From NCBI GenBank assembly GCA_958295905.1, contig OY282382.1, forward strand, positions 2,132,001-2,196,000: a stretch of DNA of 64,000 nt, read 5' to 3'. Origin of the DNA: an uncultured Vicinamibacterales bacterium. Its GTDB lineage: Bacteria; Acidobacteriota; Vicinamibacteria; Vicinamibacterales; UBA8438. The position numbers were made by a program, and so were the translations under genes. A model generated the notes under the pieces. It did not search any database. It saw only the letters and a list, made by a program, of their open reading frames with translations, and was not told the origin of the DNA. This document shows positions 1-10,596 of this stretch, one piece after another. Position 1 is the first letter of the stretch, and every line of letters begins with the position of its first letter.

Positions 1-8
1 GCGACGCG

Positions 9-593
9 ATGCAGCGCGCCCACGAGGTGCTGCACTACGTGGGGCTCGGCGAGGCGCGCTACCGCAACCTCGAGACCTATTCCACCGGGATGAAGCAACG
101 GATCAAGCTGGCCCAGGCGCTGGTCCACGACCCGGACCTCCTGTTTCTGGACGAGCCGACCAACGGCATGGATCCGAAGGGGCGCGACGAGATGCTGGAC
201 CTGGTGAAGGATCTGGCGACCCGCAAGGGGGTCAACCTGATTCTGTCGTCCCACCTCCTGCCCGACGTCGAAGCGACCTGCGCGCGGGTCGTCGTGATGC
301 ACGGCGGCGCGGTGGCCGCGCAGGGAGAGATCGCCGACCTGAAGGCAGGCCGCCGCGAGGTCTTCGAGATGCGGGTCAAGGGGGACGTCGACGCCTTCAT
401 CCGGGGGTTGGAGGCGGGCGGGATGGAATGCCGCGGGTCGGGCGAAGCAGTGATGCGGGTCTTCGTCAAGCCCGGCCAGGGACCGCGCGACCTGTTCGGC
501 GCGGCGCTGCGGCACCAGGTGCAGGTGCGCCACCTGCGACCCAGCCTGCCCACCCTCGAGGACGTCTTCGCCGAGGCGGTCGGGGAAGAGTGA
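9..593 (+). CDS. ABC transporter ATP-binding protein (5' end lies outside the window)
   Basis: ABC signature and Walker B region YSTGMKQRIKLAQALVHDPDLLFLDEPTNGMDP; no N-terminal Walker A in the window, so truncated. Confidence 0.9.
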   Translation: MQRAHEVLHYVGLGEARYRNLETYSTGMKQRIKLAQALVHDPDLLFLDEPTNGMDPKGRDEMLDLVKDLATRKGVNLILSSHLLPDVEATCARVVVMHGGAVAAQGEIADLKAGRREVFEMRVKGDVDAFIRGLEAGGMECRGSGEAVMRVFVKPGQGPRDLFGAALRHQVQVRHLRPSLPTLEDVFAEAVGEE

Positions 594-1432
594 TGCCGAT
601 TCACGATCAGAGCTACCGCCGGTACGCCGGGAGCCGGAACGAGCCGGGGTCGGCGTGGCTGGTCATCACCAAGGCCGGCATTCGCTCGCTGCTCGGCCGG
701 AAGCTGTTTCTCGCGGTGATGCTGGCCGCTTGGGGCCAGTTCTTCGTCCGCGCGGTCATCTTCTACCTGTCGGCGAACTTCCCGACCCTCGACGTGCTCG
801 CGCCGTCGGTGGAGACCTTCCGGCAGTTCTTCGAGATGCAGGAGATCTTCGTCCTCTTCGTGACCGTCTACGTCGGTTCGGGCCTCATCGCCAACGACCG
901 GCGCTCGAACGCCCTGCAGATCTATCTGTCGAAGCCGCTCAGCCGCACCGAGTACGTGGCCGGCAAGCTGGGCATTCTGGCGTTCTTCCTGCTGATGGTG
1001 ACCCTCGTGCCCGCGCTCGCCCTGCTGCTGCTGGAGGTGATGTTCTCGGCGAGTCTGGCCTTCCTGAGCGAACATCTGTTCCTGCTGCCGGCCGTCACCC
1101 TGTACGCCCTGGCGGAGGTCCTGCTGGCCTCGTTCACGATGCTCGCCCTGTCGTCGTTGTCGACCAGCGCCCGCTACACGGCGGTGCTCTACGCCGGCGT
1201 GCTGTTCTTCACCGGGGCGGTGTTCGCGATTCTGCGCGGCGCCACCCGCAGCTCGATGCTGGCGTGGCTGTCCCTGCGGGCCAACCTCGATCAGATCGGC
1301 GACGTCATCTTCCGGCTTCCGCCCCGGTTCGAGTCGCCCTGGCCGGCGTCCGTGCTCGTGGTGCTGCTGTTGATGGGGCTGTCGGTCGTGGTGCTCGACC
1401 GTCGGGTGCGCGGGGTGGAGGTGGTGACGTGA
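593..1432 (+). CDS. ABC transporter permease
   Basis: Start ATG overlaps the upstream TGA; multiple hydrophobic segments; between two ABC ATPase genes. Confidence 0.85.
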   Translation: MPIHDQSYRRYAGSRNEPGSAWLVITKAGIRSLLGRKLFLAVMLAAWGQFFVRAVIFYLSANFPTLDVLAPSVETFRQFFEMQEIFVLFVTVYVGSGLIANDRRSNALQIYLSKPLSRTEYVAGKLGILAFFLLMVTLVPALALLLLEVMFSASLAFLSEHLFLLPAVTLYALAEVLLASFTMLALSSLSTSARYTAVLYAGVLFFTGAVFAILRGATRSSMLAWLSLRANLDQIGDVIFRLPPRFESPWPASVLVVLLLMGLSVVVLDRRVRGVEVVT

Positions 1433-2352
1433 GCGCCCCGGTGGTGGCGGCCGAGCACTTGTCGAAGTGGTACGGACAGGTCATCGGGCTCAACGACGTC
1501 TCCGTCGAGGTCGGCGCCGGCATCACCGGACTGCTCGGCCCGAACGGCGCCGGCAAGTCCACCTTTCTCAAGCTGATTACCGGCCAGCTCAAGCCCAGCA
1601 AGGGAAGAGTCGAGGTGCTCGGCGAGCCGATCTGGGACAATCCGCCGCTCTTCTTCCAGTTGGGGTTCTGCCCCGAGCAGGATGCGTTCTACGAGCGGAT
1701 GACCGGGCTCGAGTGGGTGACGGCGCTGGTGCGCCTCAACGGGCTGTCCGAAACCGATGCCGGGGAGGCGGCCCGGAGCGCGCTCGACGCCGTCGATTTG
1801 CTCGATGCCGCAGACCGGAAGATCGGAGCCTACAGCAAGGGAATGCGCCAGCGGGTGAAGCTGGCGCAGGCGATCGTCCACGACCCCCGGCTGCTGGTGC
1901 TGGACGAGCCGCTGGCCGGCATGGACCCGATCGCGCGGCGCAAGGTGATACGGCTGGTCAAGGACTGGGCCGCGCAGGGGAAGAGCATCGTCGTCTCCAG
2001 CCATATCCTGCACGAAATCGAGGCGATGACCGCGACGATCGTCCTGATGCACAACGGGCGGATTCTCGCCGAGGGCAACATCCACACGATTCGCGATCTC
2101 ATCGACGAGCATCCCCACAAGGTGCGGATTCGCGCCAGCGACCCTCGGGGGTTGGCGCGCGGTCTGATCGGGCATGAAGACGTGATCAGTCTGCACTTCG
2201 AGGATGCCGCGGTCGTGCTGGAGACCCGCCGGCCGGACGCTTTCTACGGCCGGTTGACGGAGATGGCGGCGACCGGGGCGCTGGGCGCGATCCACGAGGT
2301 CAGTTCGCCGGACGACAACCTGCAGGCGGTGTTCGACTATCTCGTGAAGTAG
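1429..2352 (+). CDS. ABC transporter ATP-binding protein
   Basis: Walker A GPNGAGKST, signature YSKGMRQRVKLAQ, Walker B LLVLDEP; GTG start overlaps upstream stop (GTGA). Confidence 0.93.
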   Translation: MSAPVVAAEHLSKWYGQVIGLNDVSVEVGAGITGLLGPNGAGKSTFLKLITGQLKPSKGRVEVLGEPIWDNPPLFFQLGFCPEQDAFYERMTGLEWVTALVRLNGLSETDAGEAARSALDAVDLLDAADRKIGAYSKGMRQRVKLAQAIVHDPRLLVLDEPLAGMDPIARRKVIRLVKDWAAQGKSIVVSSHILHEIEAMTATIVLMHNGRILAEGNIHTIRDLIDEHPHKVRIRASDPRGLARGLIGHEDVISLHFEDAAVVLETRRPDAFYGRLTEMAATGALGAIHEVSSPDDNLQAVFDYLVK

Positions 2353-2363
2353 GGTCCCCCCAC

Positions 2364-3251
2364 ATGTCCAGCCCGCACGGATCGCCGCCGCCTCCGTCGA
2401 CGCCGGTCAGACCTTCGTTCGCGGCGTCGGTGTCCCGGATCTACAACCTGTCGTTCGGCCAGATGCTGTGGTCGCGCCGGACGGTGTTCATGGTTCTGGT
2501 GGTCGGGGGACCGGTGGCGGTGGCCCTGATTCTGCGCATGCTCGTGTCGATGGACCTGCTCGACGCCGGCGGCGTCATCGACGGCCGGCCGGTGACCATC
2601 GACGGTCCGGTGATCTTCGGACTGATGATCTGGGGCTTCTACCTGAGCTTCTCGGTTCCGCTGCTGGGGGTGTTCTATGGGACTTCGCTGATCGCGGACG
2701 AGGTCGAGGACAAGACCATCACCTATCTCTTCACTCGTCCGCTGCCGCGGGGCGCGGTCCTCATCGGGAAGTATCTGGCCTACCTGGTTTGCGCCGGCCT
2801 TCTGGTGCTGCCCTCGGTGATGCTGGTGTTCTTCGTCGTCATGCCGCTCCTCGGCGGGAGCATCGGGGCCGGCTTCCCCGATCTGCTGAAGGATCTCGCC
2901 CTGCTGGCGGTGGGGCTGGCGGTCTACGGCGCGCTGTTCGCCCTCGTCGGTGCCCTGTTCAAGCGGTCTCTTCTGACCGGCCTCGTGTTCGTCTTCGGCT
3001 GGGAGCCGATCGTGGTCGTCCTGCCCGGCTACATGAAGCGGTTCACCGTGTCGTATTACCTGCAGGGGCTGGTTCCCCACGCGATGCCGCAGGACGGCAC
3101 GGTGACCGGTCTCGTCCTCCAGGTGCTGCAGGCGAACGAGATCCTGCCGTCCGCGACGGTCAGCCTCATCGGGCTCGGCGCGATCCTGGCCGGAGGCCTG
3201 GGGCTCGCGGTCTGGCTCGTCCAACGTCGCGAGTATGTGCTGGAGCAGTGA
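2364..3251 (+). CDS. ABC transporter permease
   Basis: Polytopic hydrophobic protein (MLWSRRTVFMVLVVGGPVAVALIL...), co-directional with ABC ATPases. Confidence 0.85.
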   Translation: MSSPHGSPPPPSTPVRPSFAASVSRIYNLSFGQMLWSRRTVFMVLVVGGPVAVALILRMLVSMDLLDAGGVIDGRPVTIDGPVIFGLMIWGFYLSFSVPLLGVFYGTSLIADEVEDKTITYLFTRPLPRGAVLIGKYLAYLVCAGLLVLPSVMLVFFVVMPLLGGSIGAGFPDLLKDLALLAVGLAVYGALFALVGALFKRSLLTGLVFVFGWEPIVVVLPGYMKRFTVSYYLQGLVPHAMPQDGTVTGLVLQVLQANEILPSATVSLIGLGAILAGGLGLAVWLVQRREYVLEQ

Positions 3252-3357
3252 GCGCGGCCGCCGTCGCCGCGGCGGTATCATATGAGGCCCGGGCCTGATG
3301 TTGTCGAGCCGCCCGCGGTGCGCGTGGGCGCGGCCGCCGTCGCCGCGGCGGTATCAT
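3252..3357. repeat. 30-bp perfect direct repeat pair, period 76
   Basis: gcgcggccgccgtcgccgcggcggtatcat at 3252-3281 and 3328-3357; first copy starts the base after the stop of 2364..3251. Confidence 0.92.
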
Positions 3358-3440
3358 GGGAGCCCGCGCCGAGACCGTGGGGCGCTTGCCGCGGGCTTCC
3401 GGGGAGGGCGTGGCGCCAGTGGGCCGGCCGGTGATCGAGG

Positions 3441-4424
3441 ATGACCTCCATGTCGCGTCGGACGCGTTACGTCGCGCTCGCTTCCGGCGGGGTGCTCACC
3501 GTCGGGCTCTGCAGCGGGCTGGTCGCGTATCTGAACCGCGGAATCCCGCGCGGGGTGGCGGCTGACGCGCCCGCCGAGCTGGCGTTCGTGCCGTCCGATG
3601 CGTCGGCCGTCGCTTATGCCGACGTACGCGCGGTCATGGCGTCGGAGTTCAGGGAGCGGATCCGGCGGATCGCGCCGGACGGCGTCGGCCGAGAACAACT
3701 CGAGCGGCGTCTGGGCTTGAGCATCGAACGGGATATCGACCGCGTTCTCGTCTTCTGGGCGCCGCAGGCGGGTGAGGACGGCGCCTCCGGGCTGGCCCTG
3801 TTGAGCGGGCGGTTCGATGCCGCCCGGCTCGAGACGGTGGCCCGCGACGGCGGCGCCGTGGTCAGCGAAGAGGGGGGCGCCCGCATCGTCAGTATCGAGG
3901 TCGAGGACGTCGGGTCGCTGGCGATGGCGTTTCTGCAGCCGGGGCTCGTGGCGGTGGGGGACCTGGCCGCGGTTCGGTCCGCCGCGGGTCGCGGGGCCGG
4001 GGAAGCCGGCATCCACGCCAACGAGCCGATGATGCGGCTTCTGGGTCGGATCGACACTGGGAGCACCGCGTGGGCGGTGGGGCGGCTCACGGATTCGGGA
4101 CTGTTCGGGCTGGTGCCCGAGCGGGTGTCGGCGCGGTTGCCCCCGGTGACCGCGTTCGCGGTGCAGGGCCGGGTCAACGGCGGGCTCGGCGTATCGCTCG
4201 TGATCGAGGGCCGCGACGACCAGGCCGCCCGGAACCTGCGCGACGTCGTCCGCGGCTTCGTGGCGTTGGCGCAGATGCAGTCCATCGGGATTCCGGAGCT
4301 GCAGGCGATCCTGGACTCGCTGGAAACCGGGGGGGCGGGGACCGCGGTGACGCTGTCGTTCCACTTGCCGGCCGATGCGCTCGATTTCCTGCTGTCGATG
4401 ACGTCTTCCGCCGACGCCTCCTGA
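3441..4424 (+). CDS. Hypothetical protein with N-terminal membrane anchor
   Basis: Long ORF with signal/TM segment (YVALASGGVLTVGLCSGLVAYL). Confidence 0.7.
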   Translation: MTSMSRRTRYVALASGGVLTVGLCSGLVAYLNRGIPRGVAADAPAELAFVPSDASAVAYADVRAVMASEFRERIRRIAPDGVGREQLERRLGLSIERDIDRVLVFWAPQAGEDGASGLALLSGRFDAARLETVARDGGAVVSEEGGARIVSIEVEDVGSLAMAFLQPGLVAVGDLAAVRSAAGRGAGEAGIHANEPMMRLLGRIDTGSTAWAVGRLTDSGLFGLVPERVSARLPPVTAFAVQGRVNGGLGVSLVIEGRDDQAARNLRDVVRGFVALAQMQSIGIPELQAILDSLETGGAGTAVTLSFHLPADALDFLLSMTSSADAS

Positions 4425-4494
4425 ATCGCCTCCGGGAGCCCGGCGGGGTTCGCCCCGGGCTTCCGGAGGCGGCGCGCCGATGGGCCGGCGCGGG

Positions 4495-4668
4495 TGCGCG
4501 TCAAGAAAGTGAGACGCCGCCGCCGGAGAATAGCCGGCGCGGCCGGGAACGGGGCGCCCCACCGCGCCGAAGCCCGAAAGGCCCGTTCTAGACCGGGAAC
4601 GGGGATCGAAATCGGCCATCCGGGAGCGACCGGGCGGTCGTCTCACCAATCTGACGTGCACCCGGCCG
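4495..4668. mobile_element. Interspersed repeat family R2 copy (diverged)
   Basis: gtgcgcgtcaagaaagtgagacgccg ... cgaagcccgaaaggcccg ... cggtcgtctcaccaatctgacgtgcaccc. Confidence 0.82.
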
Positions 4669-4671
4669 GCC

Positions 4672-4844
4672 AGGGGCATTCCACGCTGACTGCGCGTGAC
4701 GGCTCGCTCCCGATTCGAGGGGTCGCCACCGTCTTGCCGACCGGCCGGCGCCGCGTGAGACCCCACGATGCCGCACGTCCGGAGCCCCAGGACCCGCCAC
4801 GATTCCGCCTGCGCACGGCGGTGGCGGAGCGTGGGATGGTCCTG
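4672..4844 (-). mobile_element. Interspersed repeat family R1 (about 170 bp, terminal inverted repeats), MITE-like
   Basis: Reverse-oriented copy: ggggcattccacgctgactgcgcgtgacgg ... ggtggcggagcgtgggatggtcctg. Confidence 0.85.
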
Positions 4845-4885
4845 CCCGGCCGGCGTATGTCGGTCCTCAATCGAACAGCCGTTTG

Positions 4886-4891
4886 TTATGA
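4886..4891 (+). promoter_or_regulatory. Possible extended -10 promoter element (TGTTATGAT) upstream of the 3-hydroxyacyl-CoA dehydrogenase gene
   Basis: Short AT-rich island in GC-rich intergenic DNA; no convincing -35. Confidence 0.25.
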
Positions 4892-5042
4892 TTTATCGTT
4901 GCGGTGAACGGCCCGCGCGGCACGGTCCCATGCCGTAGCGGCGGTGGTCGCCGGCGGCCGGGGGCCGTTGTCCGCGGACGGAGCGCTCGCCGGGGCATGC
5001 GGACCACCTGCGGCCGGCTTGCGCCTGGACCCGAGGAATCGT

Positions 5043-5903
5043 GTGACAGACAACGCGGAAGTGAAGGTCGTCGGGGTGCTGGGGTGCGGACTGATGGGCT
5101 CCGGCATCGCCCAGGTCTGCGCGCAGGCGGGATACCGGACCATCGTGCGGGAGGTGGATCAGGCCGCCGTCGACGCCGGGCTGGGCCGGATAGAGCGGTT
5201 TCTCGACAACGGCGTGGCCCGCGGCCGGACGACGCGCGGGGCGCGGGATGCGGCAATGGGGCGTCTCCGCGGGACCACCCGCTTCGAGGAGTTGGCCGAG
5301 AGCGATCTGATCGTCGAGGCGATCGTCGAGAGCGTCGACGCCAAGCGGGCGGCGTTCGCGGCGGTCGAGCCGGTGGTGGGGCCCGACACCGTGCTCTGCT
5401 CGAATACCTCCTCGGTGTGCATCACCGAGTTGGCGGCCGCGACGGCGCGGCCGGACAGGTTCATCGGGCTGCATTTCTTCAGTCCGGTGCCGATCATGTC
5501 GCTGGTCGAGGTGATTCGCGGGCTGTCGACGACCGACGGCACCTACGAGCGGGTCTTCGCCTTCGCAGAATCGCTCGGCAAGCGGCCGGTGACCGCGCCC
5601 GACCGGCCCGGGTTCATCGTCAATCGGTTGCTCATTCCCTATCTGCTCAGCGCGGTGCGCGCCTACGAGCAGGGGTGCGGCACCCTGGAGGACATCGACA
5701 CCGCCATGACGCAGGGGTGCGGTCACCCGATGGGTCCGTTCACGTTGGCCGACTTCATCGGTCTCGACACCACCTACTACATCGCGAACATCATGTTCGA
5801 GGAGTTCCGGGATCCGGCGTACGCCCCTCCGCCGTTGTTGAAGCGCCTGGTGCTGGCGGGTCGACTCGGACGCAAGACAGGTCATGGCTTTTTCAAGTAC
5901 TGA
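5043..5903 (+). CDS. 3-hydroxyacyl/3-hydroxybutyryl-CoA dehydrogenase
   Basis: NAD-binding [56 protein letters not shown] start chosen. Confidence 0.92.
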   Translation: MTDNAEVKVVGVLGCGLMGSGIAQVCAQAGYRTIVREVDQAAVDAGLGRIERFLDNGVARGRTTRGARDAAMGRLRGTTRFEELAESDLIVEAIVESVDAKRAAFAAVEPVVGPDTVLCSNTSSVCITELAAATARPDRFIGLHFFSPVPIMSLVEVIRGLSTTDGTYERVFAFAESLGKRPVTAPDRPGFIVNRLLIPYLLSAVRAYEQGCGTLEDIDTAMTQGCGHPMGPFTLADFIGLDTTYYIANIMFEEFRDPAYAPPPLLKRLVLAGRLGRKTGHGFFKY

Positions 5904-6552
5904 GGCGCCGCCGGCCGCCGTCTGTCTTTCGGGAGGCGACGACGGACGTATCGCGGACACGGTTCGGACCCTGCTCGCCGGGCTCGGCGAGGACCCCGCG
6001 CGGGAGGGGCTGGTCAAGACCCCCGACCGGGTGGCGAAGGCGCTGCGGTTTCTGACCAGCGGCTACGATCAGGATGTGGACGGCGTCATCAACGACGCCC
6101 TTTTCACGGTGGACTACAGCGAGATGGTCATCGTGAAGGACATCGACTTCTACAGCCTGTGCGAGCACCATCTGCTGCCTTTCTTCGGCCGGTGCCACGT
6201 CGCCTACGTGCCGCGCGGAAGGGTCATCGGATTGAGCAAGCTGCCTCGGCTGGTCGAGGTGTTCAGCCGCCGGTTGCAGGTGCAGGAGCGGCTGACGAGT
6301 CAGATTGCCGAGACCATCGCCGCCAAGGTGAGCCCCCTGGGGGTCGCCGTGGTGGTGGAGGCCACCCATCTGTGCATGGCGATGCGCGGTGTGGAGAAGC
6401 AGAACTCGGTGGCGCTGACCAGCGCCATGCGTGGTGTGTTCCGCACCGACGCGCGCACGCGGATGGAGTTTCTGAACCTTTTGCGGCCGGGGAACGGAGC
6501 CGTCGTTCTCCGGGACGCCGCGGAGCACGCGATCGATGCCGAACAGAGATGA
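5884..6552 (+). CDS. folE: GTP cyclohydrolase I
   Basis: [64 protein letters not shown]. Confidence 0.96.
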   Translation: MAFSSTEAPPAAVCLSGGDDGRIADTVRTLLAGLGEDPAREGLVKTPDRVAKALRFLTSGYDQDVDGVINDALFTVDYSEMVIVKDIDFYSLCEHHLLPFFGRCHVAYVPRGRVIGLSKLPRLVEVFSRRLQVQERLTSQIAETIAAKVSPLGVAVVVEATHLCMAMRGVEKQNSVALTSAMRGVFRTDARTRMEFLNLLRPGNGAVVLRDAAEHAIDAEQR

Positions 6553-7165
6553 ACGTCGTGACCGGCGGCGGTTGCGGACGGCGGCCATCGCGGCCGCCCT
6601 GGCCGTCGCGGCGATCGCCTCGACCGGCGCCCAGTCGCGCCGCATCGAACCGGCCGAGGTGGAGTGTCCGTCCGTGCTCGGGATCGGGGTGGATACGGAT
6701 CGGACCTACTGCGACGTGCAGATCGGCGACGAGATCGCCGACGGCATCATCGTCCGGATTCCCCCCCATCGCGGACCGGCGACGGTGACGTTCACCCTGC
6801 ACGGTCGGCATACCTACTCGGAGGACGAGGTGGCGCGGGGACGGGGGTACGCCCGATATCTGGCGGCCGCGGCGGTGGCGAGCGCCGAGGAGGTGCTGGC
6901 GCGCCCCGTCGTCCTGGCCGAGTTTCACGGCGCCCGCGATCTGGTCGATCGGGTGCGCGGCGGAGCCGGACCCGGCGGCATCAAGGCGGTTGCGCCGGTG
7001 GGAGCCGAGGGCATCCGGGTGATCGTGCCGTCCAACGTCACCGAGATCAGCATCGTCGGGCTCGAACTCGAGGTCCGACGCGTCGACAGCCGGGAAACGC
7101 ATATCGCGCGGGGCCGCGCCATCGCGGTGATCAGCGATGTGCACGTGGAGTACCGGGCACGGTAG
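6536..7165 (+). CDS. Secreted hypothetical protein
   Basis: N-terminal signal-like segment ([21 protein letters not shown]); ORF overlaps the folE end. Confidence 0.65.
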   Translation: MPNRDERRDRRRLRTAAIAAALAVAAIASTGAQSRRIEPAEVECPSVLGIGVDTDRTYCDVQIGDEIADGIIVRIPPHRGPATVTFTLHGRHTYSEDEVARGRGYARYLAAAAVASAEEVLARPVVLAEFHGARDLVDRVRGGAGPGGIKAVAPVGAEGIRVIVPSNVTEISIVGLELEVRRVDSRETHIARGRAIAVISDVHVEYRAR

Positions 7166-7215
7166 AGTCTGCGCCGTGAACGGCGTGGACCCGGAGGTTT
7201 GGTTGGGGCGGCGGC
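7163..7215 (+). repeat. Hairpin repeat family R4 starting at a TAG stop
   Basis: tagagtctgcgccgtgaacggcgtggacccggaggtttggttggggcggcggc. Confidence 0.8.
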
Positions 7216-7244
7216 GCCGCCGGCGACGATTGACGGGCGAGGCC

Positions 7245-8288
7245 ATGGGGCATCAACAGAGCGATCCGGAGCGCGTACGTGACGTCATCGTGGTCGGGGC
7301 GGGGCCGGCGGGGCTTGCCAGCGCCATCGCCGCGCAACGCGCGCGGCTCGACTGCGAGGTGTTCGAGCGCAGCGCGCTGGTCAATTCGATCCTCAAGTTC
7401 CCGACCAACATGGTCTTCTTCACGACCCCCGAGCTCCTCGAGATAGGGGACCTGCCGTTCGTGACCCCTTATGCGAAGCCGACGCGCGACGAGGCCCTGC
7501 GCTACTACCGGCGTGCCGTGGACGCGTTCGATCTCACCGTCCGCCTGGGCTGCGAGGTGGCCGCGATTCGCCGGCGGCCCGGGCCGGACGGCGCGCAGGT
7601 GCTGGCCGTCGACGTCGACCATCCCCACGAGGGTTCGTTCCGGCGGCTCGCCCGCACCGTCGTGGTGGCGGTCGGGGCCTACGATTGTCCCAACACGCTG
7701 GGGATTCCCGGCGAGGATCTGCCGCACGTCTCGCACTACTACACCGAGGCGCATCCCTGCTACCGGAAGCCTGTCGTGGTGGTCGGCGGCAAGAACTCGG
7801 CGGCGGAGACGGCCCTCGAGCTGTACCGCGCCGGCGCCCGCGTCACGCTGGTGCACCGGCACGCCGAGCTGGGAGACGGCATCAAGTACTGGGTCCGGCC
7901 GGATATCGAGAACCGCATCCAGGAAGGGTCGGTGACCGCGCATTTCGAAACCCGCGTCGTCGAGATCCGGCCGCGGGAGGTGACCGTCGAGGCCGCGGCG
8001 GGGCGGCGGGTGCTGCCGGCCGACGCCGTCTTCCTGCTGACCGGCTATCATCCCGACACCGCGATGTTGCGGCGCTTCGGCGTCGACGTCGACGCCGCCA
8101 CGATGGTGCCCGCCCACGATCCCGAGACCTACGAGACCAACGTCCCCAACCTGTTCCTGGCCGGCCAGGTGATTTCCGGCATCCACAGCGGACAGATCTT
8201 CATCGAGAACGGCCGTTTCCACGGCCAGCAGGTGATCGGGGAGATCGCCCGGCGCCTCGCGAGGGCCGGCGACGCCGTGCCGGCGTAG
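7245..8288 (+). CDS. YpdA-like FAD/NAD(P)-dependent (putative bacillithiol-disulfide) reductase
   Basis: VIVVGAGPAGLASAIAAQ, SILKFPTNMVFFTTPELLEIGDLPF, VVVGGKNSAAETALELYRAGARVTLVHR. Confidence 0.88.
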   Translation: MGHQQSDPERVRDVIVVGAGPAGLASAIAAQRARLDCEVFERSALVNSILKFPTNMVFFTTPELLEIGDLPFVTPYAKPTRDEALRYYRRAVDAFDLTVRLGCEVAAIRRRPGPDGAQVLAVDVDHPHEGSFRRLARTVVVAVGAYDCPNTLGIPGEDLPHVSHYYTEAHPCYRKPVVVVGGKNSAAETALELYRAGARVTLVHRHAELGDGIKYWVRPDIENRIQEGSVTAHFETRVVEIRPREVTVEAAAGRRVLPADAVFLLTGYHPDTAMLRRFGVDVDAATMVPAHDPETYETNVPNLFLAGQVISGIHSGQIFIENGRFHGQQVIGEIARRLARAGDAVPA

Positions 8289-8330
8289 GAGTCTGCGCCG
8301 TGGAACGGCGCGGACTCCTGGGTTGGTTGC
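8286..8330 (+). repeat. Hairpin repeat family R4 starting at the TAG stop of the YpdA-like gene
   Basis: AGGAGTCTGCGCCGT-GGA-ACGGCGCGGACTCCT, 15-bp stem with one G-T wobble, then gggttggttg. Confidence 0.88.
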
Positions 8331-8502
8331 AGGGGCATCCCACGCCGACTGCGCGTGACGGCCCGCCCCCGATTCGAGGGGGCGCCACCGTCTTGCTGAC
8401 CGGCCGGCGCCGCGTGAGACCCACGATTCCGCCCGTCCGGAGCCCCAGGACCCGCTACGATTCCGCCTGCGCACGGCGGTGGCGGAGCGTGGGATGGTCC
8501 CG
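8330..8502 (-). mobile_element. Repeat family R1 copy
   Basis: caggggcatcccacgccgactgcgcgtgacgg ... cggtggcggagcgtgggatggtcccgg. Confidence 0.88.
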
Positions 8503-8660
8503 GGTTGGTTGCCGCGGTGGTGACGGTGCCGGCCCTGCTCCAGATCGAGGTGTGGACCGGCGCTGCCGGCGGCCGACCGCACCGCCGAGCTGGAGCCCCG
8601 AGGTCCACGCCGTGGAACGGCGCGGGCTCCGGAGGATCGGCGGGGGAGCGGGACCGCCGG

Positions 8661-9287
8661 CTACTGCGGCCCGAGCCCGCCCGTCCGGGCGGCGAAGGCG
8701 TGCATCTCGATCAGGTCGATCAGGGCGCGTGAGCGGCCGGCGACGTCGTTCTGCTCGAGGAGCGCCTGCTTCTCCACGGGTTCCAGGTCCAGGTACTGCG
8801 CGAGCGTGTTGACGAGATCGCCGTCGCCCATGTCCGCCGGCACCATCCGGCGCCACTTGGCATCGTCGAACTGGCCGGCGAGGAGGGGATCCAGCCGAGC
8901 CCGCAACCGGGGGAGCTGGTCACGGATCCGATCCGAGTCCGCTTCCGGCAGGGAGGCGATCTGCGCCCGGCGATAAGGGCGGCCGCCGACCTCCAGAACG
9001 ATCCGGAAGCGCTCGATGCCGCGCAGAATGATGTTGGAGCGGCCGTCCGGCAGGCGTTCGGCATGGCTGATCAGTCCCGCGCAGCCGATGCCGTAGACCG
9101 GCGGCGGTTCTTCCACGAGGTCGCGTTCGTTCTTCAGGAGCACCATGCCGATGATGCGATCGCCGGACAGGGCGTCAGCCAGCATCTGGCGATACCGCGG
9201 CTCGAAGACGTGCAGGGGAAGGAACACCGACGGAAACAGGACGACGTTCGGCAGCGGAAAGATCGGGATGGTCGAAGGCAGCATCAT
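8661..9287 (-). CDS. LON peptidase substrate-binding domain protein
   Basis: IPIFPLPNVVLFPSVFLPLHVFEPRYRQML typical of the Lon N-domain; no ATPase/protease domain. Confidence 0.9.
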   Translation of the reverse strand: MMLPSTIPIFPLPNVVLFPSVFLPLHVFEPRYRQMLADALSGDRIIGMVLLKNERDLVEEPPPVYGIGCAGLISHAERLPDGRSNIILRGIERFRIVLEVGGRPYRRAQIASLPEADSDRIRDQLPRLRARLDPLLAGQFDDAKWRRMVPADMGDGDLVNTLAQYLDLEPVEKQALLEQNDVAGRSRALIDLIEMHAFAARTGGLGPQ

Positions 9288-9291
9288 GACG

Positions 9292-10572
9292 TCAATGCAC
9301 GGTGCGGGTCTTCTTGTCCAGAAAATCCATGAGGACGTAGCGTCCCAGCGTGCGCGGGGTGGTGAAGTAGGCCTTCCCGTGACAGATGGCGGTCACCCGC
9401 TTGACGAAGCTCACGAGCTCGTAGTCGCGTGCGAGCATGAAGGTGTTGATCAGGATGCCGGCCTTGCGGCACGTGGCGACCTCGGCGAACGTCTCCGAGA
9501 TGACCCAGGGGTCGAGACCGAAGGCGTTGCGGTAGATCCGTCCGTCGGGACGGGTCAGAGCCGACGGCTTGCCGTCGGTGATCATCACGATCTGACGCAT
9601 CTCGTGGGGCTGCCGCTCGAGCAGGCGGCGGGCCAGCCGGAGGCCCTCGCGGGTATTGGTGTAGTGGGGGCCCACGCGCGCCCGCGCCAGTTGGCGGAGG
9701 GGGATCTCTTCCGCCGAGTCGTGGAACAGGACGACGCGCAGCGTGTCGCCGGGATACTGGCGTCGAATGAGGTTCGCGAGGGCCAGCGCGACCTGCTTGG
9801 CCGGCGTGAACCGGTCTTCGCCGTAGAGAATCATGCTGTGGCTGCAGTCGAGCATGAGGACCGTCGCGCAGGCGCTCTGATACTCGCCCTGGGCCACCAT
9901 AAGATCCGGGTATTCCACGGCGACGCCGGGGCCGGAGAGCGCATTCGGGCCCATGCGTTTGACGGCGTTCAGGATGGTCGCGGCGGCGTCCAGGTTCATG
10001 GTGTCGCCGAACTCGTAGGGTTTGGGCGCCCCGCCGGCTTCCACGCCCGCCGCGTAGTCGCGCGTATCGTGCCTGCCGACGCTGCTGTGGCCCGCCGAGC
10101 CGAGCAGATCCCGCAGGGCGCGGTATCCCAGGAAGTCGAGTCCCTTGTCGGTCACCTCGAACCGCATGGGCGGCGCCTCCCCCCCGCCTCCGCCGCGGTC
10201 CGCTCGATCGCGGGCCGCCGCGTCGAGGTCCGGTTGGCGCGTGATGTAGCCCTGCTGCGCCATCTGGTCGATCAGCCGGTCGATCAGGGCCTCGAGACGC
10301 GGTGCGCCATCGCTGTCCGCATCCGCGGCGTCGCCGAGAAGCTGCAGGATCGTCTCGTCGGACAGCATCCCGCCGTTCAGCAGCGCTTCGAGAACGGCGT
10401 CGCGGAGCGCCTGTTCCGAGCGCTGATCGTCGTCCGCGTCCGGATCGTCGGGGTCGCCCGCGGCGCTGCCGAAACCGCTGTCGAGAAGCAGGCGCGAGAG
10501 TTTCGACACCAGCTCTTCAATATCGATCCCGTCGAGATCATCGCCGGTGTAACGGGTGTATCGATACTTCAT
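9292..10572 (-). CDS. VWA (von Willebrand A) domain protein
   Basis: MIDAS-like [47 protein letters not shown]. Confidence 0.88.
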   Translation of the reverse strand: MKYRYTRYTGDDLDGIDIEELVSKLSRLLLDSGFGSAAGDPDDPDADDDQRSEQALRDAVLEALLNGGMLSDETILQLLGDAADADSDGAPRLEALIDRLIDQMAQQGYITRQPDLDAAARDRADRGGGGGEAPPMRFEVTDKGLDFLGYRALRDLLGSAGHSSVGRHDTRDYAAGVEAGGAPKPYEFGDTMNLDAAATILNAVKRMGPNALSGPGVAVEYPDLMVAQGEYQSACATVLMLDCSHSMILYGEDRFTPAKQVALALANLIRRQYPGDTLRVVLFHDSAEEIPLRQLARARVGPHYTNTREGLRLARRLLERQPHEMRQIVMITDGKPSALTRPDGRIYRNAFGLDPWVISETFAEVATCRKAGILINTFMLARDYELVSFVKRVTAICHGKAYFTTPRTLGRYVLMDFLDKKTRTVH

Positions 10573-10596
10573 GGTTGGCCGCGCACGCGAACCGCA

